Shown here piece by piece: positions 8,737-17,387 of a DNA stretch of 64,000 bases. Position 1 is the stretch's first letter, and each line of letters begins with the position of its first letter. A model generated the notes under the pieces. It did not search any database. It was given only the letters and a program-made list of their open reading frames with translations, and was not told the DNA's origin. Source of the stretch: SKVR01 sp964589855 (GTDB taxonomy: Bacteria > Bacteroidota > Bacteroidia > Bacteroidales > UBA7960); contig CAZPVB010000002.1 in NCBI GenBank assembly GCA_964589855.1, positions 1 through 64,000 of the forward strand. The letters are read 5' to 3'. The position numbers and the translations under genes were made by a program.

Positions 8737-9378
8737 ATGAAGGAAAGAATGCAAACCATCATCTTTGCTGATGACCACGAAATACTGTTGCAGGGTCTTA
8801 ACAACCTGGCTGTGGATATGAACCTGAATGTGCTTGGAACAGCAGAAAGCGGGGAAGAAACACTGGAACTGATCAAAACTTTCGGACCACCCGATTTCCT
8901 TGTACTCGACATTCAAATGAAAGGATCCATGGATGGACTTACCACAGCTGAAAAGATAAAAAAAGATTTTCACGGAATAAAAATCGTGATTCTTTCTATG
9001 CACAAAAACAGTGAATTTGTAAAGCAGGCACTTAAAATTGGAGTAAATGCCTACATATTAAAAGATTCTGGTGTGCACGAACTTAAAAATGCATTGTTGG
9101 CGCTTCAAAAAAACGATAAGTACATAGACGCAAAACTGGGAAGCACCATTGCAGATCTGCTGAACGAACCTGAAAAATCTCACCCTTTGCTCTCCTCACG
9201 GGAAATTGAGATCATTAAACATATTGCCGAAGAAAACACCACTGCACAGATTGCCAAAAAACTGATGCTGAGCAAGCATACCATAGAAACCCATCGCAAA
9301 AACATTCTGCTTAAGCTCAATGTGAAAAACACCGCAGGATTGATCAGGTATGCCTTTAAAAATGGTATCCTGCACTAA
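8737..9378 (+). CDS. NarL/LuxR-family response regulator
   Basis: The 213-residue protein has an N-terminal receiver (residues about 6-122) with acidic pocket FADDHE, phospho-acceptor Asp in FLVLDIQM and conserved Lys in AYILKDSG. A C-terminal LuxR-type helix-turn-helix follows, LSSREIEIIKHIAEENTTAQ and LSKHTIETHRKNIL. It lies five bases after the TPR histidine kinase and is almost certainly co-transcribed with and phosphorylated by it. Targets are unknown; the barrel/NHL gene pair directly downstream on the same strand is the obvious candidate. Confidence 0.92.
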   Translation: MKERMQTIIFADDHEILLQGLNNLAVDMNLNVLGTAESGEETLELIKTFGPPDFLVLDIQMKGSMDGLTTAEKIKKDFHGIKIVILSMHKNSEFVKQALKIGVNAYILKDSGVHELKNALLALQKNDKYIDAKLGSTIADLLNEPEKSHPLLSSREIEIIKHIAEENTTAQIAKKLMLSKHTIETHRKNILLKLNVKNTAGLIRYAFKNGILH

Positions 9379-9531
9379 AATCAACAACCCATCTCAGCAA
9401 AATCATACTATTCTTATCAGATACCTTAAAAATACCTGTTTTCTGGTATTGGATTCACCATTTCCAGTGATTCATTTTGTCTTGCCACTCGTTAATTTTG
9501 TATACATCATTTATTATTTAACAGTAGAATT

Positions 9532-10212
9532 ATGGCAATTAAGCAAATCAAATACTTCGTTTTTCTGATCGTGGGATTCAACTCCCTGCCTTTAATGGGG
9601 CAAAACTGGGAGGTGAGTCTGGAGTATCAGCCCGGACTGAGTTATACCGGCATAGAAAATCCTGTTTACAATGAATTTGCATCCAAAACCAATTATGCTT
9701 ACCGGTATGGATTAACATCCATTTTTTTGTTTAACAGCAATTTCGGGTTTTCGGCAGGAGGTTTTATCACTGTTCCATCTTATGACCAACATTATGCTCC
9801 TACTCCACTGGATTCCATTCTGCTTATCAATGGAGAAGCCGCTGTAAACGACTTTGAAACAGTTAATATTTCGATCTCTTATCTTACGCTTCCATTACGA
9901 GTGGTTTATCAGCACAACAATTTACCTGTTCGCCTGTCTGTCGGATTGAGCTACCATACCTATCTTGGCAGCAATGAATCCGGTGAATTCTTAGGTTATC
10001 CATGGTACAACCACTCCTGGATGTCAGCCCATACAGGGATACGGTTTCACTTTACCATATCGGAGCGTGTAAAACTGGCCACTGGTATTGAAGCAGAAGT
10101 GCCTCTGGCTGACTTTATGGCGCGCAATGATGGGGTTGTGGAATTAAATGAAGGCAATAAAATCTGGCAATTCTATGTACCGGTCCAATTAATCATCAAA
10201 ATAAATCAATAA
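9532..10212 (+). CDS. Outer-membrane beta-barrel protein, unassigned
   Basis: The 226-residue protein begins with a signal peptide ending near LMGQ. The rest alternates polar and aromatic residues in short strands separated by loops (for example YAYRYGLTSIFLFNSNFGFS and KLATGIEAEVPLADFM), and it ends with a strand VPVQLIIKINQ. This looks like a small outer-membrane barrel of the PorT/OmpA-barrel kind with eight to ten strands. No specific family was recognised. It lies four bases before the NHL-repeat lipoprotein gene and the pair probably forms an operon, suggesting a surface complex. A TAATTTTG promoter-like element lies at 9493-9500. Confidence 0.6.
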   Translation: MAIKQIKYFVFLIVGFNSLPLMGQNWEVSLEYQPGLSYTGIENPVYNEFASKTNYAYRYGLTSIFLFNSNFGFSAGGFITVPSYDQHYAPTPLDSILLINGEAAVNDFETVNISISYLTLPLRVVYQHNNLPVRLSVGLSYHTYLGSNESGEFLGYPWYNHSWMSAHTGIRFHFTISERVKLATGIEAEVPLADFMARNDGVVELNEGNKIWQFYVPVQLIIKINQ

Positions 10213-10216
10213 ACAG

Positions 10217-12211
10217 ATGAAAAAATCGTTATACCTTCTCACATCTATGTTTTTTCTTATTGCGATCTCTGGTTGTCAACATGACGAAATTCTCATTGAG
10301 CATCGAAATCCGGATATCCATCAGGATGTAATAAGAGAAAATAAACAATGGTTGATTAACAACAGCCCGTTTTATTTGATACGTGGATTCGATTATGAAT
10401 ATACTACTCTGATCAATGATAATAATTATGGTTATCCCAGTGCCTTGGTATATGTGAATGATGATGGATCAACAGTAGAATCATATATGATGTCCCTGTC
10501 ATTTATCGACTCATCAAGGTTTCAAATACGTGAATGCAGGATGGGAGAATTACATGTTGAATCGGGTAGTTATGATCTGAGATTTTCATTTTACCCCGAA
10601 GGTGGTAGTGGTGAAAATGACTTTTTGAGCACAATCCTTTCTTTTGAAGGCGTTTCCAATACGATCTTTAGCGATCAATTATTAAAAATTAAAGAACAAA
10701 CGGAAGAGGTAATTAATAATACCTATCCATCAATAATATCAAGATTTTTTATAGGTGGACGAAACAATACGTATGAGATTAATTTAAGGAGACCTGGAAT
10801 AGATTTTTCAGTTAACCAACCCCAAAACCTTTCCATTTACCAACTTTCTCCAACCAGTTATGATTGGACTTATGCAAACAGAACGGAAATAAATATCGAT
10901 TCAGACTTATTATTCTACCCCTATTTCAGTTATATTGACGAATGGGGTTATCCTAAACTTGGGTTTGATGGCCGTCCTTTAAATTATACCACGTTTAAAT
11001 CTGTAAACAGTGATTTTTTTTCAACTTTTGCCGACTCTCTGGCAACTGACTTTTCCTGTCTCGATGGAGAATTACCCACTGATGATTGCAACATACCTTG
11101 TGTGAATGGCACAGTGGTGGAAGAATTTAATGGAGAACCCTGCTATTGCGACTGCGAGGAAGGTTGGACAGGTCCTTCATGCGACGAACCCATTTCCGTA
11201 AGGTTGTCACCCTACATACACCTTTTAGCCGGTGATGGCAACAGCGGTTTCACTGATGGTACCTTCGGACAGGTCAGCTATCCGCAGGCAGTGGCTTATT
11301 CGCAGACTGAAGCGCGCATCTATTTCACCAGCCAGCGCAGCATCCGATCAGTTGATCCTAACACCAATGATTTGCAGACACTTATACCCAACAACCCGGC
11401 GGGGTATATTGACGGGGCATTCAATGTGGCCAGGTTTGGAAGTCTGGGAGATATCGTTGTAGACCAGCAGGGAATTATATACGTGACCGATCCCGTAAAT
11501 AATGTTGTTCGCATGATTGCCAACGGGGAGGTAAGTACTTATGCCGGTATCGGAGCTGGCGACTTCGCTGATGGTCTGGCAAGTGAAGCAGAGTTTAACA
11601 ACCCTTATGGATTGGCTATAAAAGATGATACCTTGTTTGTGGCTGATCAGAGAAACCGCCGCATAAGAGCCATATCAATGAGCGATAACCCCTCTGAACG
11701 CTACGTTAGCACCTATGCCGGTAATGGCAGTAATATCAACTTTGACGGACCAAACGAAAACGCAGGGTTTTATGGACCATGGGATATTGACTATGATGAA
11801 GTCAATCAGCGATTTATTGTTGTTGACATTAGTGATTCATTTTCTCATGCTATCAGGTCGGTTTCTGCAACCGAAACAAGTTCTCTGACTATCAGTGTTC
11901 CCGGAAACTGGTACCTGAACCGTCCCGCAGGTGTTGTTTGCGATCTTGATGGTAGCTTTTACCTCTCTGATCAGCAAGGACACATGGTTTATCACATGAC
12001 TGATATAGGTGGAGTTTTTGCAGCACAGGGAGTTGCAGGACAGTTTCAAACACCTGGTTTTAATGGCGGCCCTTTCGGATCATCACAACTCAACCGACCC
12101 AATCTCATGACCTTTGCACCTGTGTATAATTCAGAAGAAGACATTACCAGGCAGTCGCTAATTATAACTTGTATGCTTGGCCATAGCCTCTGGTATATGC
12201 CGGTGAGGTAA
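10217..12211 (+). CDS. Lipoprotein with EGF-like module and NHL-repeat propeller
   Basis: The 664-residue protein starts with a lipoprotein signal (lipobox IAISGC, Cys20). Residues about 21-275 form a domain I do not recognise. Residues about 279-325 hold a cysteine cluster ending in CDCEEGWTGPSCDEP, an EGF-like module unusual in bacteria but present in some Bacteroidota surface proteins. From about residue 335 to the end there are NHL-type repeats (IIYVTDPVNNVVRMIANG, TLFVADQRNRRIRAISMS) making a six-bladed propeller. It is likely a surface-exposed binding protein. It follows the barrel gene by four bases, so the two probably act together. No T9SS tail is present. Confidence 0.75.
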   Translation: MKKSLYLLTSMFFLIAISGCQHDEILIEHRNPDIHQDVIRENKQWLINNSPFYLIRGFDYEYTTLINDNNYGYPSALVYVNDDGSTVESYMMSLSFIDSSRFQIRECRMGELHVESGSYDLRFSFYPEGGSGENDFLSTILSFEGVSNTIFSDQLLKIKEQTEEVINNTYPSIISRFFIGGRNNTYEINLRRPGIDFSVNQPQNLSIYQLSPTSYDWTYANRTEINIDSDLLFYPYFSYIDEWGYPKLGFDGRPLNYTTFKSVNSDFFSTFADSLATDFSCLDGELPTDDCNIPCVNGTVVEEFNGEPCYCDCEEGWTGPSCDEPISVRLSPYIHLLAGDGNSGFTDGTFGQVSYPQAVAYSQTEARIYFTSQRSIRSVDPNTNDLQTLIPNNPAGYIDGAFNVARFGSLGDIVVDQQGIIYVTDPVNNVVRMIANGEVSTYAGIGAGDFADGLASEAEFNNPYGLAIKDDTLFVADQRNRRIRAISMSDNPSERYVSTYAGNGSNINFDGPNENAGFYGPWDIDYDEVNQRFIVVDISDSFSHAIRSVSATETSSLTISVPGNWYLNRPAGVVCDLDGSFYLSDQQGHMVYHMTDIGGVFAAQGVAGQFQTPGFNGGPFGSSQLNRPNLMTFAPVYNSEEDITRQSLIITCMLGHSLWYMPVR

Positions 12212-12292
12212 TTTCTCGCGGGAATTTAAAATTGCCATAATTGTTCAAACCAATGAGTTGGAGATCGGTTTATCCGGTTTGATCCGGTCTCC

Positions 12293-12634
12293 TTATTCCA
12301 GCTTTTTACCTCGCCACGGAAGTTTTCCTTTAAGCTCTGCCTGAAGTGAAAAACTGAGAAATTTACGTATCAAAACAACCAATCCAGGCACCAGGACAGA
12401 ACCCATATTCGGTTTGGTTGATACGGTGGCAATAATATCGGCAGCTACAAGGATTTCCAGACCAAGTAAAATGGCTTTCTCCAGATCCATTCTTAACCTT
12501 GAAAAGTTTACTTTTTGTTTCCTTAATACCTTGATGCCTGCCTCCATAGGGAAATACAGAATGCCGCCCGGTGTGATCAACACACCGGCAGATTCAATAA
12601 TTTTGGCAATAAATTCGATATATTCTTCAAAGTT
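12293..12634 (-). pseudogene. DUF1622 membrane protein lacking a start codon
   Basis: The frame encodes a clear DUF1622 domain: LEKAILLGLEILVAADIIAT, then VLVPGLVVLIRKFLSFSLQA and a KLPWR ending. DUF1622 proteins are small inner-membrane proteins of unknown function, usually about 120 residues. Here 113 codons are open between an upstream TAG (12635-12637) and the stop, but no ATG precedes the conserved region; only GTG/TTG at 12581-12586 could serve. Conserved-looking sequence (EEYIEFIAKIIESAG) extends upstream of those codons, so I infer that the true 5' end was lost. The region directly upstream is filled with dispersed repeats, which may have caused the truncation. Confidence 0.6.
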
Positions 12635-12740
12635 CTACAAAACTAAAAACTGTTTTAATGAATATCTTCCATCATTTCATCTGTTTATAATTTTCAATAT
12701 TTTGATTATGATGCACTTATGTTTCTTAATCAAAATCCGA

Positions 12741-13140
12741 TAATGTCAGCGCAACGCGCCTTTGGATTCACTAATAGCATCAGATTTCTACCGTAATGTC
12801 AGCGCTACGCGCTTTGGCATTAGGCCAATAATCATCCTCGTGTGTTTAAGGATTAATCATGGATGTTTCATCTGTTCATAATTTTCCAAAATTAATATTA
12901 GAACGCTGATGACACTGATTTTACAGATAATCGCTGATAGAAAAAATCTGTGCAAATCCGCTCAATCTGTGTCATCTGCGTTCCATTTATCTTAATCATC
13001 CTCGTGTGTGTTTAAGGCTTAATCATGGATGTTTCATCTGTTTATAATATGATTAAATAGGTCAGATGGAGCTCGCCAAAATACCGGTTTTGTATTTTTG
13101 TCCATGCTAAGAATTATAATCATCCGCGTGTGTGTCATTA
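12741..13140. repeat. Mosaic of dispersed intergenic repeats
   Basis: Three repeat types fill this gap. First, TAATGTCAGCGC followed by NACGCGC occurs at 12741 and 12794, the second copy folding back through GCGC-TAC-GCGC and TAATG/CATTA. Second, an 83-bp element at 12901-12983 has 15-bp inverted ends (GAACGCTGATGACAC versus GTGTCATCTGCGTTC, one mismatch), of a kind familiar from many Bacteroidota genomes. Third, ATCATCCTCGTGTGTTTAAG followed by an ATCATGGATGTTTCATCTG block occurs at 12831 and 12995, with partial copies near 12667 and 13119. No gene was found between 12635 and 13236. Confidence 0.75.
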
Positions 13141-13236
13141 GTTATTGTCATGTCTCGGTTCATATAAAGTCTCTATAATTAAATATAGTATAGATTGCCC
13201 CGTAATTGCAAACAAACCCCCCTTCCAACACCCCTT

Positions 13237-15399
13237 CTACAACTTCACAAATTTCCTGCTGTAATAATCAATCCGGGTATCATTTCCCCGTTTTAACTGA
13301 AACTGAACAGTGAATAACCCTGGCGAAAGTGGAGATATATCCATCATAAAAACCTTTTCCTGACTCATGATCAGCTTGTCAACCGATTTCACGAAAACAC
13401 AATCGCCGCTGGCATCAAATATCATAACATCACCCACCCCCGAGTGCTTATCAGGCAGGATAAACTGAATAAATTTGCAAACCGGGTTGGGAAAAATTTT
13501 TACAGTCTGGGTGTTATGGGTCAAATAAGTATCTGCGAATTCGTCTGCATTTACCGGTAAACTTTTAAAGTTGGCAAAAAGTATCATGTCTGAATTGATA
13601 ATCAATTCCAAAGGATTATCAGAGGAAAAAAGGTTACCGGTCCATTGATCAAACACATACCCTGAATCGGGTTCTGCTGTAAGCGTTACCGGGGTATTAT
13701 CCAGGTAACTCCATCCGGGAGGATCAGCCAAGACCCTACCCTCGCCCTCAATGTATATCTGGATAGTGTTGATCGACAAGGTCTCAAAAACAGCAGTTAC
13801 TTCTTTGTTCTGATCCATAGTGATGATAACCGGGTTGGATGTTCCTGAGATGTCGCCACTCCACTCTTTGAATACTTCAAAAGGTCCCGGGGAAGCGGTA
13901 AGGGTAACTTCCTGACCAGCATCGTAAACACCCGAAGGGGGATCAGCAGCAATAGTTCCCTCACCCTCCGCACTCATATACAGGATCACAAAATTTTGAT
14001 CCTGCAAATATGTAGGTCCTGTATTGTATTCCGTGGCATGAGGTTGAATGATAACCTGGTCTGAAAATTCATTACACCCAACATCCTTAAGGGTAATATC
14101 AGCAGGGCGGGTTTGTTTCATAATATCCAGCATTATATCATGATCAATATCGAGATCAGAAATAGCAGAAATGGGGGGAAATCCCTGTTGCGAAACATCA
14201 ATTGCCGGACTGGTTTGTGCCAGCTGGTAAAACCCTTCGTTGTTGAGTACAAGTTCGGGGTTTATATCGGAAAGTCCTTCTGAAGGGGATATTCCTAAAT
14301 CACCGTTAAAAATATTTCCCATCCAGTTTACGTTTCCGGTGGGGTCGCTGAATACATCCTCAGAGGGGTTATGAAAAATATTATTGGCGAAGGTAACATC
14401 GGCGGGTGGGTATGCACCACTGCCGCCCAGGGATGTTTTCGCGCTGTTAATGATGGTATTATATGCAATAAGTATGCGTTGAAGCGGGTCAGCAGAATAG
14501 TTCTGAAGATTCATTGCCCTGTTTGTTAACCCACTAAAATAGTTATTAAATACTGTATGATCCTGACCTTCCTTGATTCTCACGCCACCATATCCATCTA
14601 AAAAGAAGTTTCCGTAAACGATCCCTTCATCTCCATGGCGGAGTACAAGTTCACCATATGGATTATCTTCAAAGGTGTTATAACGATACACATTCTGCCT
14701 GCTCTTATGGGATATGATTTCGCCATCACCGTTACATTGTGTGAAATAGCAATACTCCACAGTTGTTCGGCTAATACGCTCAGCCTGTGAACTGAGACCA
14801 ATGCGAATGGGCTCAACCCCGGCATCGCCCCCTGGGGAGGTACCTTCAAAGTTTTTGAATGAACAATACCGGATGGTATGATATCCCGGGCTTGCAGATG
14901 AAACTAAAACCGAAAGGATATTCTGATCGCCTACAAATGTGCGATTCTCGAAATTGCAATAGGATATCGTGGTGTATTCTGAGACTTCGCGTATGATGAG
15001 GTATTTGTAACAATAGTAGTCCTTTATGTTTATTTGGGTAAGGTGGTTGTTGCTTCCTTCTATATCAATTACATTAGCAGTGCCGATATTGCCTTCCAGA
15101 AACTGAAATCCACTAATGGTATTATGACTTCCCATCACTTTCATTTTTGATGCTCCGGTGAAAACAGTTTTACCGGGAATTTCTGCCATGACAGTAAGTT
15201 CCCATTTGCTTACCATAATGTCGATATCGTAATACAAACCTTCTTTCCACACGATGGTATCTCCGGCGGATGCATTATTCTGAGCAGTGTAAAAAGAATT
15301 TACAGAGTTTACTTCGTACACATTAGGCAACACAGCACCCGGAAAGAAAATAATGAATGCAACAAACAGAGAAATGGATAAAAAAGGGTTTTGAGACAT
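13237..15399 (-). CDS. PL6-family polysaccharide lyase with InlB-like repeats and T9SS sorting domain
   Basis: The 720-residue secreted protein has a signal peptide and a right-handed beta-helix (about residues 25-440) with PL6 signatures. These are GDGEIISHKSRQNVYRYNTF with the Brønsted-base Lys (K232), LVLRHGDEG with the catalytic Arg (R254), and GGVRIKEGQDHTVFNNYF. PL6 enzymes cleave alginate or dermatan sulfate by beta-elimination. Two InlB/Flg_new-type repeats follow (EGEGTIAADPPSGVYDAGQ and EGEGRVLADPPGWSYLDNT), then a T9SS type A tail (VKIFPNPVC to FVKL). The enzyme would be displayed on or released from the surface. It is the last gene of the polyuronide locus, 68 bases after the GH88-deacetylase gene. 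Confidence 0.88.
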   Translation of the reverse strand: MSQNPFLSISLFVAFIIFFPGAVLPNVYEVNSVNSFYTAQNNASAGDTIVWKEGLYYDIDIMVSKWELTVMAEIPGKTVFTGASKMKVMGSHNTISGFQFLEGNIGTANVIDIEGSNNHLTQINIKDYYCYKYLIIREVSEYTTISYCNFENRTFVGDQNILSVLVSSASPGYHTIRYCSFKNFEGTSPGGDAGVEPIRIGLSSQAERISRTTVEYCYFTQCNGDGEIISHKSRQNVYRYNTFEDNPYGELVLRHGDEGIVYGNFFLDGYGGVRIKEGQDHTVFNNYFSGLTNRAMNLQNYSADPLQRILIAYNTIINSAKTSLGGSGAYPPADVTFANNIFHNPSEDVFSDPTGNVNWMGNIFNGDLGISPSEGLSDINPELVLNNEGFYQLAQTSPAIDVSQQGFPPISAISDLDIDHDIMLDIMKQTRPADITLKDVGCNEFSDQVIIQPHATEYNTGPTYLQDQNFVILYMSAEGEGTIAADPPSGVYDAGQEVTLTASPGPFEVFKEWSGDISGTSNPVIITMDQNKEVTAVFETLSINTIQIYIEGEGRVLADPPGWSYLDNTPVTLTAEPDSGYVFDQWTGNLFSSDNPLELIINSDMILFANFKSLPVNADEFADTYLTHNTQTVKIFPNPVCKFIQFILPDKHSGVGDVMIFDASGDCVFVKSVDKLIMSQEKVFMMDISPLSPGLFTVQFQLKRGNDTRIDYYSRKFVKL

Positions 15400-15467
15400 T
15401 ACAGATGAATTTGGTGTAAATTTTTTAAAAAATTTTAATTGCAGGTTAAAGAACCGGCAAGCAGCGG

Positions 15468-17372
15468 TTAAATAAAGTCTGAAGGAAGAATAAATGAAGT
15501 GTTGATGCCCTGCAGATAATCGATAATTAATTCGAACTGGTTAAACCCATCATCATCCCAACTGCGTGGATGTCCCTGTATGGTTACCACATCATTGGAT
15601 GAGTAGAAATAATAACTGTTGAAAAAATGGTAAAAATTGGGGCGATGCACAGGATATTCAATATTGAGTGCAGGAATTCTTTGAAGCATTACTTTTTCGT
15701 TTTGATAATCCTCCCGTGGATAAAACCATACTTTAATCTCCGGAAACTGTTTTAAAGCTGTATTCGTGTTTTCATCCGTCCAGTTATAAGGTGCCCCAAA
15801 AGTGGTAAATTCGATACCCAGTTTATCAGCACCCAGATCCTGTGTTTTCTGCAAAAAATCAATCTGCTGCTGAACTTCGGTGTTAAAAAACTCAGCATAA
15901 CTTTCATTGTTCTCTTCCCATCTTTTGTGCAGATAACCATGGTTCCAGAATTCAAACAAACCGGTATTCTGCAATTCTTTGATCCACGTAAAATAGGCAT
16001 CATCTCCTTCTTCCAGCGAATTTCCTATAATACCGGGTGCTACTTTTACATTTTTCTGTACCGCAAGTTGAGCAAACCGTTCCCATTTTTCAGAAACGGG
16101 CGACAATGAGTCATTGTACACCACATCATCAACTTTATTGATCACTGCCGCCTTTTCACCTTGCCAGTTCCCCGATAATTTTAACCGGCGCAAGTTGGCT
16201 TCAATAAAGTAGTAATCAGCATAGATGATGGGTACATCAATTTCCGAATCTTTGGGGTAATCGCCTGTTGAGTGTTTTAACAGGAAATAGTTATTCTCAC
16301 CCAAGGCAGCGCGATAATCAGGGGAAGATAAAGAAGTCAGGATTAAATCTGCCTGGTTCTGGTAGTATGCTTTTTGCTCCTCTGTACCATACATACTCAA
16401 CTCGTAAAGCGCCGAGCAGATGATTGCTGCGGCAGATGCATCGCGTGGTTCGTTGTCTTTGTTGGGGACATCAAAATCCCAGTGGGGTACTTTATCTTCG
16501 GGTAAGTTGGGATGATCGAGTATAAACCGTGCAATTTTGTGCGCCTGATCCAGAAATTTATCCATTCCTGTTTCTCTGTAAGTCATTACATACCCATACA
16601 ACCCCCAGGCCTGTCCGCGCGCCCATGAACTTTCGTGTGAATATCCCTGATGCGTGTTCTTCTTAACCGGTTTGCCCGTTAAAGTATCGTAAGATACTAC
16701 ATGATAGGAACTGTTATCTTTCCTGAAATGGTCACGGAGGGTTGTTTCGGCATGTGAAACGGCTATTTTGTAATAAGTTGAATCCCGCGTTTCGCGGCTT
16801 GCCCAGAAAAGCAGTTCCAGGTTGAGCATATTATCTACGATAACAGGAAAGTCCCACTTATCTGCGTTATGATCCCACGACCGTATAGCTCCCACCGTAG
16901 GGTTGAACCGTGTACAAAGGGTATTGGCTGACTGTAGCAATATATCCTTGTATTCTTGGTTGTTGGTAAGACGAAATCCGTTGCCAAAACTTGAGTACAT
17001 CTTAAAACCCATGTCGTGCGTACCCCCATTGAACTTTTCTTTTTCAATATTCAGTGTATAATGCTCTGCTTCGTCACGCCAGGATGCTTCCCGTGAAAAC
17101 TCATACATCATCCATAAATTACCGGGGAAAAAACCACTGGTCCAATCTTTTGATTTTACAAGTTTGGTAGTTTCGTCTTCCTGAACGCTTCTGGGATTCA
17201 ATGAGGAATGATCTAACTCATCGAGCATGAACTTTAACTGCTCTTCCCCAAATGCCAGATTTTCTTTAACCAATTGATCCATAGTACTTTTATCCGCCCG
17301 GTTACAAGACGAAAACAACATGACTACCATAGCGAGCGCTAAAAGGGTACTTTTCCAGAGATGCATCATCAT
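15468..17372 (-). CDS. GH88 unsaturated glucuronyl hydrolase fused to NodB-like polysaccharide deacetylase domain (lipoprotein)
   Basis: A lipobox (MLFSSC, Cys23) is followed by an (alpha/alpha)6 GH88 domain to about residue 400. Its two catalytic Asp residues are in GGTHDMGF (D120) and VIVDNMLN (D180), spaced as in characterised GH88 enzymes, and SSWARGQAWGLYGY is also typical. GH88 removes the 4,5-unsaturated uronosyl unit from lyase products. GH88 proteins are normally about 380-420 residues. Here a further 220 residues form a polysaccharide deacetylase (CE4/NodB-like) barrel with VDDVVYN (D415-D416), NVKVAPGIIGNSL, NHGYLH (His478 and His482, the H-x3-H metal motif), FGAPYN and IQGHPRSWDD. 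The fusion suggests that acetyl groups block the uronosyl ends of the substrate. It starts 15 bases after the PL38 gene and is surely co-transcribed with it. Confidence 0.85.
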   Translation of the reverse strand: MMMHLWKSTLLALAMVVMLFSSCNRADKSTMDQLVKENLAFGEEQLKFMLDELDHSSLNPRSVQEDETTKLVKSKDWTSGFFPGNLWMMYEFSREASWRDEAEHYTLNIEKEKFNGGTHDMGFKMYSSFGNGFRLTNNQEYKDILLQSANTLCTRFNPTVGAIRSWDHNADKWDFPVIVDNMLNLELLFWASRETRDSTYYKIAVSHAETTLRDHFRKDNSSYHVVSYDTLTGKPVKKNTHQGYSHESSWARGQAWGLYGYVMTYRETGMDKFLDQAHKIARFILDHPNLPEDKVPHWDFDVPNKDNEPRDASAAAIICSALYELSMYGTEEQKAYYQNQADLILTSLSSPDYRAALGENNYFLLKHSTGDYPKDSEIDVPIIYADYYFIEANLRRLKLSGNWQGEKAAVINKVDDVVYNDSLSPVSEKWERFAQLAVQKNVKVAPGIIGNSLEEGDDAYFTWIKELQNTGLFEFWNHGYLHKRWEENNESYAEFFNTEVQQQIDFLQKTQDLGADKLGIEFTTFGAPYNWTDENTNTALKQFPEIKVWFYPREDYQNEKVMLQRIPALNIEYPVHRPNFYHFFNSYYFYSSNDVVTIQGHPRSWDDDGFNQFELIIDYLQGINTSFILPSDFI

Positions 17373-17387
17373 ATTAATTTTTAAAAT

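Noticed and set aside
13237..15399. Assignment of the PL6 enzyme as specifically an alginate lyase
   Set aside because: PL6 also includes dermatan-sulfate lyases, and the GH88 neighbour argues against plain alginate, so only the family is called.
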